64,000 nucleotides of DNA from Pinus tabuliformis (taxonomy: Eukaryota; Streptophyta; Pinopsida; Pinales; Pinaceae). The stretch covers positions 319,827,599 through 319,891,598 of the forward strand of contig CM062820.1 in the NCBI GenBank assembly GCA_031772625.1, given 5' to 3'. The notes beneath the pieces are model-generated. The model was given only the letters and a program-made list of their open reading frames with translations, was not told the origin of the DNA and did no database searches. Each line of letters opens with the position of its first letter. Position 1 is the stretch's first letter. Positions 11,040 to 22,500 of this stretch are shown here, piece by piece. Position numbers and translations under genes: made by a program.

Positions 11040-12887
11040 CGTGTTGGTTGGAGGTCTTCCCATGTTGTCGGAAGCTACGGCTGTAGGTAAGGATGTAGTA
11101 GGCACGGCATGTAATTCCTTCATCATTATTTTCTGTTGATGTTTCAATTTGCTCAATTCGTAAAGAGTGATATTAGCCCTAGTCGTTTTCATGTCATCGA
11201 TAATGTTATACTCCATTTCATCCGACACTATCAGTGTTCTTGATGGAGGTGCTTGATCTGATTGGACTGGGCTAAATTGGGTCGCTCTAGCGGTTGTTTT
11301 TTTTGTTGCGACCTTATCTTTTGTTGCAGGGCTTGCGCCCTTCTGTTTAGGGGTAGTTTGGGGAGGATCAAGCTGGTTTTTGGTTCGTGTGCTAACCGAG
11401 AATGCTTCTTGATCTTCATCTTGTGGGAGGATGAAATCCCACATTCCTTGTAGTTCCACAACTTCTTCATCATCGGTTTGCCCTTCAGTGGTGTTCTCTT
11501 CTTCTTGTTCTTCTTCAGATTCGACGTTTGAGACAACATTGGGTGGTCTGACATCCATGGGAGGATTTCTTTTAAAAGCTCTGTAGGGCTTTCTTGAAGA
11601 AGTTTCTGCTACTTGTTTTTTTATGTCAATCATCTCATCGGACATGGCCTTTAACACTTTTTGTAATCCTTCCAAATCGAAAGGATCTTTCGTTTGTTTC
11701 TTCTTGGTGTCTTCTTTGAAAGAGATTTTCTTAGATTTGCGTTCTTCTATGGCAGATCTCTTTTCTAGGGCCACTACGCACTTTTCTACTGCTAACGCCT
11801 CTGTCAAGTTTTCAACTAAGGTCGTCTTGTTTGCCCTATCTACGAAGATAGCCAATTTTGATGGTAAGGCCGTGATATACCATTCACATCTTACTTCCTC
11901 GCTGGGTTGAGAAGCAGCGGGAATTTTGTTGAGGATCTTATTGAACCGTAAATTGAAATCTTTAATGGGTTCTCTAGCCTTAACTTTAAGATTGGATAGG
12001 TCATTAATCAATGTCGCTGTTGATCTGTCATCACCGAACTTGGTAAGGAATTGACTCTAAAAAATGTCCCAGCTTGTGATAGACCCGGAAGGTAACGAGA
12101 AGTACCATGACCCGGCTGTTCCTTGCATTGTATAGGGAAAAAGCCGGACAACAGCATCTTCGTTGGTAACTCCATTGAGATTAACAGAAAGCATGAAATT
12201 ATTGATATGCTCTTCAGCTAGCATGCCTGTTTCTGGATTGAATTTAGGTAGCCATTTCTCAGGATGGGCCGGTATTGGACTCAGGGGTGGAGGCATTAAA
12301 ACCGCCCCAGGGTTGTTCCATGGAGACTGGGCCATCGTTGAGCTGCTAGTTAATGAAAGTGCAGGGGATGATCCCTTATGTTGAGAAGATGAAGATATTA
12401 TGATCTTTGATGATTGAAGAGGAAGGGTTGTGGAAGATGGATGAGTGATTTGGAATGAAGATGTGGGTGGTTGACTTCGCGGTGAGGGAGTTGAAATGGA
12501 CGAAGTAGATGAAAGAGTCTCACTGTTAGACTATGGTGGTGTTTTCCTTGCTCTTTTCCTAGTGGGGAGAGGAAGTTCAGTTGGCTGGATGCCAAACTTT
12601 TCACTCTTCAATCTGGTCAGGGGATGAGCAGGATTGTATTGCGAAGTCACACTGCTTTGAGATTTATCAGACCATTGATTGAAAATAGAGAATCCCTGGA
12701 GTTTACGAATCAGAGTTTGAATTTCAGGGGGTTCAATAATAAGTTGGTCTGATATATTAGGGTATGTAGCAGTGGTGGATACTCGAGCGACCTCTAACTC
12801 CGGGTTTAACCGTACTGGAGAAGTTGGGGGAGTTGATGAGGGTGATTTACTCTCAGAATGGTATTTAGATTTTGATTTAGGTGCCAT
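11040..12887 (-). pseudogene. Element T gag
   Basis: Capsid region of T. The first 118 codons (12531-12887) are a basic, Ser/Pro-rich N-terminus beginning MAPKSKSKYHSESKSP. After a TAG the frame continues through a Ser/Thr-rich linker into the gag core (12057-12335), with PEKWLPKFNPETG, then FPYTMQGTAGSWYFSLP, the usual plant gag signature. After a second TAG at 12057 it continues with FLTKFGD and REPIKDFNLRFNKILNKIP. Beyond about 11700 it becomes charged (KKISFKEDTKKKQ), then an acidic EEEQEEEN stretch, then a Thr/Gln-rich linker to the protease. I see no CCHC zinc knuckle. The protein would build the particle in the cytoplasm. Confidence 0.82.
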
Positions 12888-12898
12888 TCATAGTTCGT

Positions 12899-12916
12899 GC
12901 CCTCCTTCTAGCGCCA
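12899..12916 (-). other. Element T primer-binding site
   Basis: On the element strand, 4 bp after the 5' LTR, the sequence is TGGCGCTAGAAGGAGGGC. The TGG start pairs with the CCA end of a tRNA, as expected for a primer site. I did not identify the tRNA with certainty. The TGGCGC start is typical of plant Tat/Athila relatives. Confidence 0.7.
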
Positions 12917-12920
12917 AATA

Positions 12921-15102
12921 TGTTGAGGGCCCGGAAATCGGGTCGACAACAAGGGGGATACCCACCCAGTCCAGAACTTGGTTGGCAGCTCCTTATCCGT
13001 TTGGTATAGTGGGTCCGACTGGGGATAATGGGACCAGTTTCCCAATCTAAGGGGTGTGTGTGTGTGTAGAGTTTGATGATGCTGATATAGAAGTATATTT
13101 TTAAGCTAATTTAATTCTAACTTCTAAACTGACTCTATGCTATTGTAATCTAATAAAAAACAACACATCTAATCTACGCTAACCCGGGGTAGATTTCCTC
13201 TATTATGCGATCTAAAAAGATTTCGAACAATAACTGGTAATAAATATCATTCAGCTATCATAAGAATAGAAATCAATTAAGATAAACTATTCTGCATAAA
13301 AAGTTAGACAAAACAGTTGTGAACAGCATATCGCATAATAAGTTATTCATATGTCAAGCACAAATAAATGACTCCACCGTACAGAAGTGCCAAATGGTAA
13401 CCCACACATTCATACGTTAACATACAAACAACTCAGCTGCATATCACTCTCAGAATATAAGCAGAAATTGGTCAAGAGATAAAAGTACCATTTATGACTG
13501 ATTTCACTCATAAACTTCAAGCAATAACGATTTATCTCTACTTGTTCTAATATCTACTAGGAGTACAGAAGTGCAACATCAGTAGCAGACATTAAAATGC
13601 AAACATAAATAAATCTTGATCCATCCATTCATCAAAAACCCCCTCCGAGGGTGCAAAAGTGCATGTTCTGAGGACAAGTTTTTTGACAAATTTCTGGACC
13701 CTTCTCCAAATGCCATGAGAAGGGTTAAATACTACTAACTAATTAATCTTAATTACACAAATTTAGGAAACGGCTTCAAATGACCGCCCTTTTACTAAAA
13801 CAAATTTATTTCTAAAAATTGAATCTAATTTCTAACCGTTTTTGTATCTGTTCCTTAGTGCTGTAAGCAATGAAACGTTTGCCTGGAAAGATTTGGCTGG
13901 TTGTCTTTTCCTTTCGTTCGAGCGATAAAAGTAGAAATAACAAGAGCTGGCACCTCTTTCTGACAAACTAGGAGATATTTTTGAAAATCTTCCTCTGGCT
14001 GGGTGTATTCGCTGTGTGTATACTTAGTGCAACCCAAATTTCTTTCAAACTGATTGTGCTGTTGCTATTTTGGTTTCCAGCCTTGCGAATGACTCAATGA
14101 GTTAGGGATTTCATTGCCTGAACAATCTTCTATATTGAAACTTGCTTCCGTTCTTTGTTCCAGGATTTTCTGGAGCGTCTTCCCTCTTTGGCGTTTTTCT
14201 TTTTGCTTTACCCAGTCTGAGCTTCAGGATCTTTTGCAAACATGCTGCTTTTGTGCGCCTTTGACTCTGAGTCTTGGATAGTCTATTTCCATCAGTATCT
14301 GTTGAGTGATACCCTGGAATCCGTGGTCTTGCTGCATGCGGCAACCATTTGCGAAGGCATCTCCTCTCTGTTCTCCTAGTATTGGCGCCTTCCCCTTTTC
14401 CTTAGATGTTTCCTGCATATTGATTTATATTAGTTGCTGCCTTACAGTTTACGCAAAGGAAAAGAAGAATTACGAAAAGATTGACATGAAAGCATTAAGT
14501 TCCAATGAATGCATAATCATGACACTCATAATGACTTGACTCTTCGAAAAACGCAACACAATCATTCTTGGATACTCAGGCGTACAATCATTAATTTCCC
14601 TTTAAGGTGCGCGCTCAATTTTGGGTTTACAGACTATGTCGAGGAAACCTTGCGATAAATGGTTTCTGCGATTCGCATCGCAGCATCGAGGATTGTGATG
14701 TCAAGAAGTGTCATCGCAGGGATTGATAGTCTCATTCATCGCAGATCGCAAATCGCAGGATCGCAGATCGCGAGATCGCGTTTTTCATTTAACCACTGTG
14801 TGCTGATTATGCGATGTTGCGATGTGCGACGTCGCATATCGGCCGTCGGCGATTCCTTTAGATTTTTCATTTAAGGGTGCTTTCAATATATGTGATGCGA
14901 TGAATTTCGCGTCGCTTCTTCGCAGCTTATTTATGCACATAGGAAACGCTTCACTCTCTCTTCGCGATGCGATCTAGCTTTAGGGAGTTAAAATACAAAA
15001 ATTTTGATAAAAATATTTTTTGGATTTCTTGCTAAGGGTCCCCCTTTGCTTGGTGTTATTGCTAATATCAAACAAAGAGGGGGGTTGTTGGTGACCACAA
15101 CA
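12921..15102 (-). repeat. 5' LTR of element T
   Basis: A 2182-bp LTR paired with 3627-5815. It lies next to the primer site, so it is the 5' LTR of this minus-strand element. It is followed on the plus strand by the second CATCC duplication (15103-15107). By eye it differs from its partner by scattered mostly C/T and A/G substitutions and one 7-bp unit. Confidence 0.92.
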
Positions 15103-15107
15103 CATCC

Positions 15108-16710
15108 TCATTCCCATCTTCTCGATTACATAAAATATTATTCAAATGAACTTAATCACCCTTCAGTTGTTGATTTCCTTTCGAATTTTGTTTTCATAGA
15201 TACAATAGATTCTAAGCGAAACCTGTCATATATCGAAGAAATGATTTCTATCCATATTTTGACCAAACCTAACATTGTAGAAAACATTCATGTTGGAAAA
15301 TCTTTTTCTCCATCAGAACTTGATATTTACCGTGCTCTTTTTCATGAATTCCAAGATATATTTGCATGTTCATATGAGGAGATTCTAGGAATTGACTCTA
15401 GTATAGTTGAACATGAAATCAAAATGTATCCTGATGTCAAACCACTGCAATAACACCTCCATCCTGTGCATCCAAAGAAGGTTGTTGCCATTAAAACATA
15501 AGTTGAAAAACTCTTGCATGCTGGTTTCATTTACCCTATTCCTCTTACTTATTGGGTTTCCAATATTGTTCTTGTCATGAAGAAACAAGGGACAATACAA
15601 GTGTGCATTGATTATAGGGATGTTAATCAGGCTTGTCTAAACAACAATTATCCCACTCCCTTTATGGACTAGATTATTGATGAATGTGCTAGATGTGAAA
15701 TATTCTCATTCATGGATGGTTTTTCCAGCTATAATCAGATCAATATCTGCGGAGAGGACCAATCTAAAACTACTTTTATTTTTCCATGGGGAACATTCGC
15801 TTACAGGAAACTCCCTTTTCATTTGAAGAATGCAGGGGAAACTTTTCAGAGGGCAATGAATTATGCCTTCCATGACATCAAACATATTGTTCAACTATAC
15901 CTTGATGATTTACCTACTCATTCATGAAAGCAGTCGATCACCGACATCATTTGAGAGCTATACTTTTATGGTGCCAACACTAAAAAATATGTCTCAATCC
16001 ACACAAATGTGTGTTTTGTGTTGGTTTTGGTCATTTTCTTGGTTTTGTAGTGTCTAAGGAAGGAATTCGACTCAACCCACTTAAGGTTTAGGCAATTCTT
16101 GACTTGCCTCCACTTTCCAATCTATTACAGTTACAAAGACTCCATGGGAAGGCTAACTTTTTGAGGAGGTTCATTGCCAATTATGTTAAAATGGCTAAAG
16201 GATTTACTCGTCTTTTGAAAAAAGTGATACCCTTCCATTGGGATGGGGTAGCGCAAGCTTCCTTTGATGCTCTTAAAGATACCTTGATTAGAGCATCATT
16301 AATGTATTCCCCGAATTATCAAAATGACTACTTCCTGTATCTCCTAGCTACATATACAACCATTGGAATGGTTTTAGTCCAAGAGGAAGATGGAATTTAA
16401 CATCTGATACATTACTTGAGCCAGAATCTCAATGATACAGAAGTTAAGTACTCTTATGTCGAAAAGTTAGCTCTGGTTGTTGTTTAATCGGTAGAGAGAT
16501 TTTTCCACTATATCCTGTTTCGGAAGACCACTGTCATTTCTAATTGCAACCCTATGACATATATTTTGTCACGTCAATTGCTCGAGGAAAATTACTCAAA
16601 ATGGATCGTCATTTAGCAGGAATTTGATTTGGAATACATCCAATCCAAATCAAAGAAATCTCTAGTCTTCGCCGAGCTTCTTTGCGACCTTCCCTCGAAT
16701 ACAATTGAAT
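15108..16710 (+). pseudogene. Element A RT and RNase H remnant
   Basis: Continuation of element A after the T insertion. Text: FSPSELDIYRALFHEFQDIF, IVEHEIKMYPDVKP, a stop, then degenerate RT with YWVSNIVLVMKKQGTIQ, VCIDYRDVNQAC, FSFMDGFSSYNQINI, FAYRKLPFHLKNAGETFQ and VQLYLDDLPTHS (catalytic YLDD kept). A frame change near 15925 leads to GKANFLRRFIANYVKMAKGF (connection) and an RNase H with FLYLLATYTTIGMVLVQ and AELLCDLPS. At least eight in-frame stops are present. This decay is heavier than in T or B, which fits A being the older host. Confidence 0.85.
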
Positions 16711-17213
16711 AAACATTAGAACCATCAATTCTAGATGAGTTTCTATTCCTGATTTTGTCATCTAACCCATGGTATGGAGATACACTGATTTATCTCCAGA
16801 CCCAAACTTTATGGCCTAATACCTCTCGCTCGCAACAATGACATATCTGATACCAATCCAAAGATTATCTGATCATTGGCAACACTCTTTACCATCATGG
16901 TATCGATACAATTTTATGAAGGTGCCTCATTCATGAGGAAGCCAAGAAAGTTTTGAATGATTGCAATTCAAGTGCTTGTGGTGGAAACTTATCTAGTTCT
17001 GCTACCGCACAAAGAATTCTCCGTGCTGGTTACTTCTGGCCTTCCATATTCAAAGATCACATTATTTCCGTGAGAAGTTGTCATGCATGTCAGATCTATG
17101 AACGTAAAGCTTCATTACGACCTGCATGATTGTGTCCTCTTGTCGTTGTTGGACCATTCACCAAATGGGGCATTAACTTCATGACATGTAACCCCACCTT
17201 AGACAGGGGGCCT
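16711..17213 (+). pseudogene. Element A integrase, N-terminal part
   Basis: The zinc-binding domain of integrase, with stops: AQRILRAGYFWPSIFKDH, VRSCHACQIYERK, then FTKWGINFMTC. The first catalytic Asp of the DDE core, normally in WG-I/L-D, is Asn here. The frame is cut at 17213 by element B. It continues at 26948. Confidence 0.82.
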
Positions 17214-18368
17214 TGTGAAGTAAGAAAGTGTTCCCTCTATGGACAGAGGCAACCCCTCTAGCCCTAGAGCGGATCTAGTCATAGCAAAACAAAACAATAA
17301 TCGATTTCGTTAAATAGTCATCGTTGGAGGCCTACCTCAAAACTGGTGTTTGGTGAAGCTTTCGTTGCATCACTCCAACTTCCATTTCCTTCTCCTTAAT
17401 GAGAAAACGACCTAAAACACCACAAGAAAACAACAGAGCACGTAACTGAGAACAACAACAGTTTATTTACATACAAAGTCAAGAAATCATAAGCTATCAA
17501 GTAAATTGTACACAAGATGTAGGAAATCATTATTGATTGTATTAAAATAAATGTAGAGAAAAGCTTACAACCAAGCCTTGATGTCGCAAGACTTCTCAGA
17601 GGGTCCATCTGGTATGCTCCTTCAAGCATTCACTCTCAAAAATGGGTCTCCCAAATGGGTAATCTCTCTCTCTCACTCACAAACTCTAATTCAAGGGTAA
17701 GGCACTCCAGAATCTCTTACCAAACTATCAGCAATTCCACACTTGTCAAACACACACCAAAGCTATCTAATCTACTTCAATCCAACAAGAAACCTGTAAC
17801 TAGGAACTAGCTGATCATAACAATGGTGAGTGCTTTTATAGGAGGAGGAGCCTCCATACAATGAGGGAGAGAGAGCTTATCCTTAGGGGAGGTTTTGTAA
17901 AACTCGGAACTACCATCCCAGAGGAGGAAAGCCGAACCAATCTGACCCAACAACTAGCTCTAGAATCACCCAGAAGGCTGACTGTTTGAACTAATTCACC
18001 TAATCTGGATCGTTGCAGGTCATGAACTAAGGCTTAGCGATGACATCGCAAGGGAGAAATGTGTTTGGACTAATCATCGCAATAAACGTTTGGAAGACTT
18101 GTGCTGAGACCTAAATTTCAACCGTCACAGGAAACAGGTGTACACCGGTGACAATGTCGCAATGATACAGTTCATGATAGGGAACCGTTGCACATTTTAA
18201 GGGTTTACTTGCAACGATGCAGAAACTTAGGAAAAAAGGGTCAATCTTTAGCATTAGAGAGCACTTGCTTAATCTTCTTGCATGAGTGGGAAGAAATGGA
18301 CATGTTTATCTGATGTATGACACAACGGAGGGACTGAGATGAGGTCAGTGACAAATTACTGTGTAACA
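17214..18368 (-). repeat. Element B outer 3' LTR
   Basis: A 1155-bp LTR, plus-strand ends TGTGAAGTAAG and GTGTAACA. It ends in the same GATG-beginning sequence as the middle LTR, which suggests both are followed by the same internal 3' border. It shares with the other two copies the CATCGCAGGTCATGAACTA-type and TTACTGTGTAA blocks. Confidence 0.85.
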
Positions 18369-19046
18369 GATGACATTTTTTAAATGAGGTCGACACAATA
18401 TTAGAACTTTCCTCAAGACTCCTTTTCGTAAAGTTGTGTCCCTCGAGCCCGAAAGAGTAGAAAACAATACTCGAGAGAACCACTTGACCATTACGACCAA
18501 GGAGTACCTTTCATAAATATTGTTCGTGACCCGAAAATGTAAAAAAGCGATCAAAGACACAACGTTTCATAACCGAAAATCAAACATGAAACGAAAAAAG
18601 CCAGCCATCTTTTCACATTTATACGGTCGAAAAAGAGCTGAAAGTGGACCGCCTTTTTATTCTGTTTAATGAGTTAAAAATGGAAAAATACTTAGCAATC
18701 TTTTCATCTTTTATGAGTCAGAAAAGAGCTTAAGGGTGACTCATCCTAGAGGAACGAGTGGTATAAAGGGTAGAAACTAGTTCCGGCAATGGTGGAACTG
18801 CTCAAAACATGTAATGGTCAAGAGGCTAGCTAATAAAACCACTCATCGTTGTGGTCCCTCAGGAAAGGAAAAACAACCAGGTGAAAGCATATGATTGGCC
18901 AAAGAGATGGTGGCGATGGAATGAAACAACCAAGGCTCATCTAGTAGAATGTAGGGGATAAAAATGACAATCACGAGATGTCAATCAGGTATGGGTTCAT
19001 TTTTACACAAGCTTGAACCATGGAGAACTCTGCTTGGATTCGAAAT
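18369..19046 (-). mobile_element. Element B internal fragment, duplicated
   Basis: A 678-bp piece of element B internal DNA. From about 18410 to 19041 it matches about 21525-22140 (shared CCCGAAAATGTAAAAAAGCG and GGAGAACTC blocks) and then breaks off at the middle LTR. It has no coding potential. It represents the remaining 3' part of an outer copy of B. Confidence 0.75.
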
Positions 19047-20201
19047 TGTGAAGTAGGAAAGTGTTCCCTCTGCGGACAGAGGGAACCCCTCTAGCGCTAG
19101 AGTGGGTCTAGTCACAGCAAAACAAAACAACAATCAATTTCCTTAAATAGTCATCGTTGGAGGCCTACCTCAAGACCGGTGTTTGGTGAAGCTTTCTTTA
19201 TGTCACTCTAGCTTCCATTTCCTTCTCCTTAATGAGCAATCGACCTGAAACAACACATGAAAACAACAAAGCACGTAACCGAGAACAACAATGATCTATT
19301 TACTTATAAAGTCAAGGAATCATAAGCTATCAAGTAAATTGTATACAAGATATAGGAAATCATTATTGATTGTATTAAAATAAATCAAGAGCAAAGCTTA
19401 CAACCAAGCCTTGATGTCACAAGCCTTCTCAGAGGGTCCAGTTGGTATGTTCCTTCAAGCATTCACTCTCAAAAATGGGTATGCCAAATGGGTAATATCT
19501 CTCTCTCACTCACAAACTCTAATGCAAGATTAAGGCATTCCAATTTCTCTTACCAAACTATCAGCAATTCCACACTTGTCAAACTCACACCAAAGCTATC
19601 TAATCTACTTCAATCCAACTAGCAACTTGTAACTAGGAACTAGCTAATCATAGCAATGGTGAGTGCTTTTATAGGAGGAGGAGCCTCCATGAAATGAGGG
19701 AGAGGGAGCTTATTGTCAAGGGAGGTTTCGTAAAATGCGGAACTACCATCCCAGAGGAGGAAAGGTGAACCAATATGACCCAACGACTAGCTCTAGAATC
19801 ACCCAAAAGGTCAACTGTTTGAACTAATTCACCTAATCTGGATCATCGCAGGTCATGAACTAGGGCTTAGCGATGACATCGCAAGGGAGCAATGTGTTCG
19901 GACCAATCGTCGCAATAAACATCTAGAAGACTTGCGTCGATCCCTAGATTTTGACCGTCGCAGGAAACAGGTGTCCACCTGTGACGATGTCGCAACGATA
20001 CAGTTCATGAGAGGGAACCATTGCACATTTTAAGGGTTTACTTGCGATGACGCATAAACTTAGGAAAAAAGGGTCAATCTTCAGCATTAGAGAGCACTTG
20101 CTTAATGTTCTTGAACGAGTGGGAAGATATGGACATGTTTATTTGATGTATGACACAACGGAGGGACTGAGATGAGGTCAACGACAAATTACTGTGTAAT
20201 A
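19047..20201 (-). repeat. Element B middle LTR (3' LTR of the inner copy)
   Basis: A 1155-bp LTR with plus-strand ends TGTGAAGTAGG and GTGTAATA (the terminal CA has become TA). The internal sequence that follows, ATGCCCCCTAAAG, gives AGGGGGCAT on the element strand and is a likely polypurine tract. Confidence 0.85.
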
Positions 20202-22500
20202 GATGCCCCCTAAAGCATGAAGCCTGAGAGAGTGGGAGGGGTGAAATGCTTTAAAAAATCATAACCGAACTAGAACACCACCACAAAGAACCTATAGGCA
20301 CAAGTACAACTGATATCTCTGATAGTGAAATACATGTATTCTAGGCATGGGCACGTCCATCCGAAAAACATATGAAATGTGGTCTATGGTATGGACGCAG
20401 CCACCCAGTTGATAAGACCATATATAATGATAAAGGTATGTTCGCAACCATCCGTGAAGACTCAGGTATGGTCGCAGCCATCCAATCAAAGAGTCATGTA
20501 TGTAATCAAAAACCAATCCACGCAACCTGAACATATGTAATCTTATTCTGGGGTCTTGAAACCTTAACTGATCATAGTATAAGTTCTAGCATGCGAATAG
20601 ATGTGCTGAAGTCGAGCATGACACAAAGTTGCTTAATTATCGGTCAATGATGGAAACTGTTAACAAGCACGAGAGAGACCACCAATAATGTCAATGGTTC
20701 TCTAGGTATTGCTAGTACAATCCACTAAGTGTGAAATATGATCTGAAGTTGAACACTCATGGAATCACCCAATCAAAGACCAATGATGAGAGTTCGTCAT
20801 CAGGTGCGAAGAACTTGCCATTAAGGCATTCAAGGTCCAAGGTATTGAAAGGGATCTCTAGATCAACCTCCTGGATAATGAGTTGGTGTTGACAGGAGGC
20901 AATTCGTCACAAGAGGACCATAATGTTCCCCCTCTCAACGAAGCGAGATAAGGAACAAGTGGTAGATGGTGAAACAAAGCATCAGAGGAGGAGGTAAGGG
21001 TGTGAACTGCAGAAGAATTATACTCTTGAACATATCGGCGACACGACTCTGGAAAGTGGTAGCATTTTTGTACCAAGGGATTGGAGGTCTAACAAAGAAA
21101 ACATGGATCAGATGGAATGAGGCAAAATGGCAACCCAAAACCTCGGAAGGCTAATGACGATGTGAGGATATCCCAACCCAACAAGAAGCAAAAGTGTCGA
21201 TGTTCAAGAGTGACTAGCTGCCATAGGTAACCAATGACGACTTCCAAATTTTCCTCCATCATTGCTGGCGAGTACCCCAATTATTTTTTGAAAAACAAGC
21301 TTGAAGGGGATAACATATGCTTGTGATATAAGTCCAACCTTCGGACAAATCCAACCTAGTGATAGTTTAGTGAGCCTTAGGGAGGAGAAGCTTGAGTCTT
21401 GTCATGGTGACAAGTCCAATGTCGTCAGGGTTTAACAAGTTCGACATAGGTAAAACTTGAAGTCTTTTTCATGTTTAGAGAGTTTGAAAAAGACATGGAA
21501 AAGAAAACTCCAGGGGGGTCCTTTTTCATAAATTTGTGTCCCTTGAGCCCGAAAAAGTAGAAAACAATACTCAAGAGAACTGCTTGACCATTACGACCAA
21601 GGAGTACTTTTCATAATTAATGTTCCTGACCCGAAAATGTAAAAAAGCGATCAGAGACACAACGTTTCATAACCAAAAATCAAACTTGAAACGATAAAAG
21701 CCTAACCATCTTTTCGCATTTATATAGTTGGAAAAGAGTTGAAAGTGGACTACCTTTTTATTCCATTTAACGAGTTAAAAAGGGAAAAATACTCGGCAAC
21801 CTTTTCATCTTTTACGAGTCAGAAAAGAGCTTAAAGGTGACTCGTCCTAAAGGAATGAGTGGTATAAAGGGTACCAACTGGTTCCGGCAATGGTGGCACT
21901 GCTCAAAACATGTAATGGTCAAGAGGCTGGCTAATAAAACCACTCATCATTGTGGTCCCTCAGGAAAGGAAAAACAACCAGGTGAAAGCATATGATCGGC
22001 CAAAGAGATGGTGGCAGTGGAATGAAACAACCAAGGCTCATCTAGCAGAATGTAGCGGATAAAAACAGCAATCACGAGATGTAAATCGAGTATTGGTTCA
22101 TTTTTACACAACCTTGAACCATGGAGAACTCCACTTGGATTTTGTTTCATGTTTACACAACCTTGAAATGAAAAAATTTGCTTGTTATAAGTTCGCATGC
22201 CCCCAGCATAATGATGTAAATCAAGGTACATGCCCCCCAAGCTTCATTGCATTTGACGAGGTGGATGGAATGAAGGTTCACTTTCGAGATCTTGGAAAGA
22301 CTCAATTCAGATTTTACGAGATCTTAATCAAAGACTCGATTTGGAAAAGGGAATTGTTTCATTTTTTAATGAGGTTGACACGGTAAAAGAACTATCCTCA
22401 TAACCCTTGTTTCATTTTTTAACGAGCTTGAAAAAATACAAGGAACTATGCCCCATGATCCCTGTTTCATTTTCTTAACGAGGTTGACACAAGATCAGAA
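20202..22500 (-). other. Element B internal non-coding region, 3' side
   Basis: 2.3 kb between the protease end and the 3' LTR. An autonomous gypsy element would carry RT, RNase H and integrase here, and I find none of their motifs on either strand. The region has several diverged copies of a short motif around ACGAGTC…GAAAAGAG and of TTTTTTAATGAGGTTGACAC (near 18375, 22365, 22410 and 22475). Open stretches here look like chance. Confidence 0.65.

Larger units (their letters stand above)
6903..12887 (-). pseudogene. Element T gag-pol polyprotein frame
   Basis: One minus-strand frame of 5985 bp (about 1995 codons) runs from the start codon at 12887 to the stop at 6903 with no frameshift. It is broken by six stops at 12531 (TAG), 12057 (TAG), 10824 (TGA), 9477 (TAG), 8955 (TAA) and 8451 (TAG). 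The order is gag, protease, extra RNase H, RT, canonical RNase H, integrase. The start at 12887 was chosen because it is the first ATG after the primer site, about 12 bp downstream. A single gag-pol frame is common in plant gypsy elements. Several stops fall where relatives carry Gln, so CAG-to-TAG change is the likely cause. The separate domains are annotated below. Confidence 0.88.
3627..15102 (-). mobile_element. Tat-like Ty3/gypsy element T with extra RNase H
   Basis: A complete LTR retrotransposon, 11,476 bp, inserted in element A in the opposite orientation. Its ends are TG…CA and it is flanked by a perfect 5-bp duplication CATCC (3622-3626 and 15103-15107). The LTRs (3627-5815 and 12921-15102) are very similar. 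On the minus strand the order is 5' LTR, primer site, gag, protease, an extra RNase H, RT, the usual RNase H, integrase, about 1.1 kb without a known domain, 3' LTR. The two RNase H domains place it near the Tat/Ogre group of plant gypsy elements. All coding text from 12887 to 6903 is in one frame, broken by six stops, so it is recently dead rather than ancient. Confidence 0.92.

Noticed and set aside
6903..12887. A recoded genome or read-through of TAG as Gln in element T
   Set aside because: TAG dominates, but TGA and TAA also occur, and the neighbouring element A and the LINE carry frameshifts and all stop types. Plain decay explains it.
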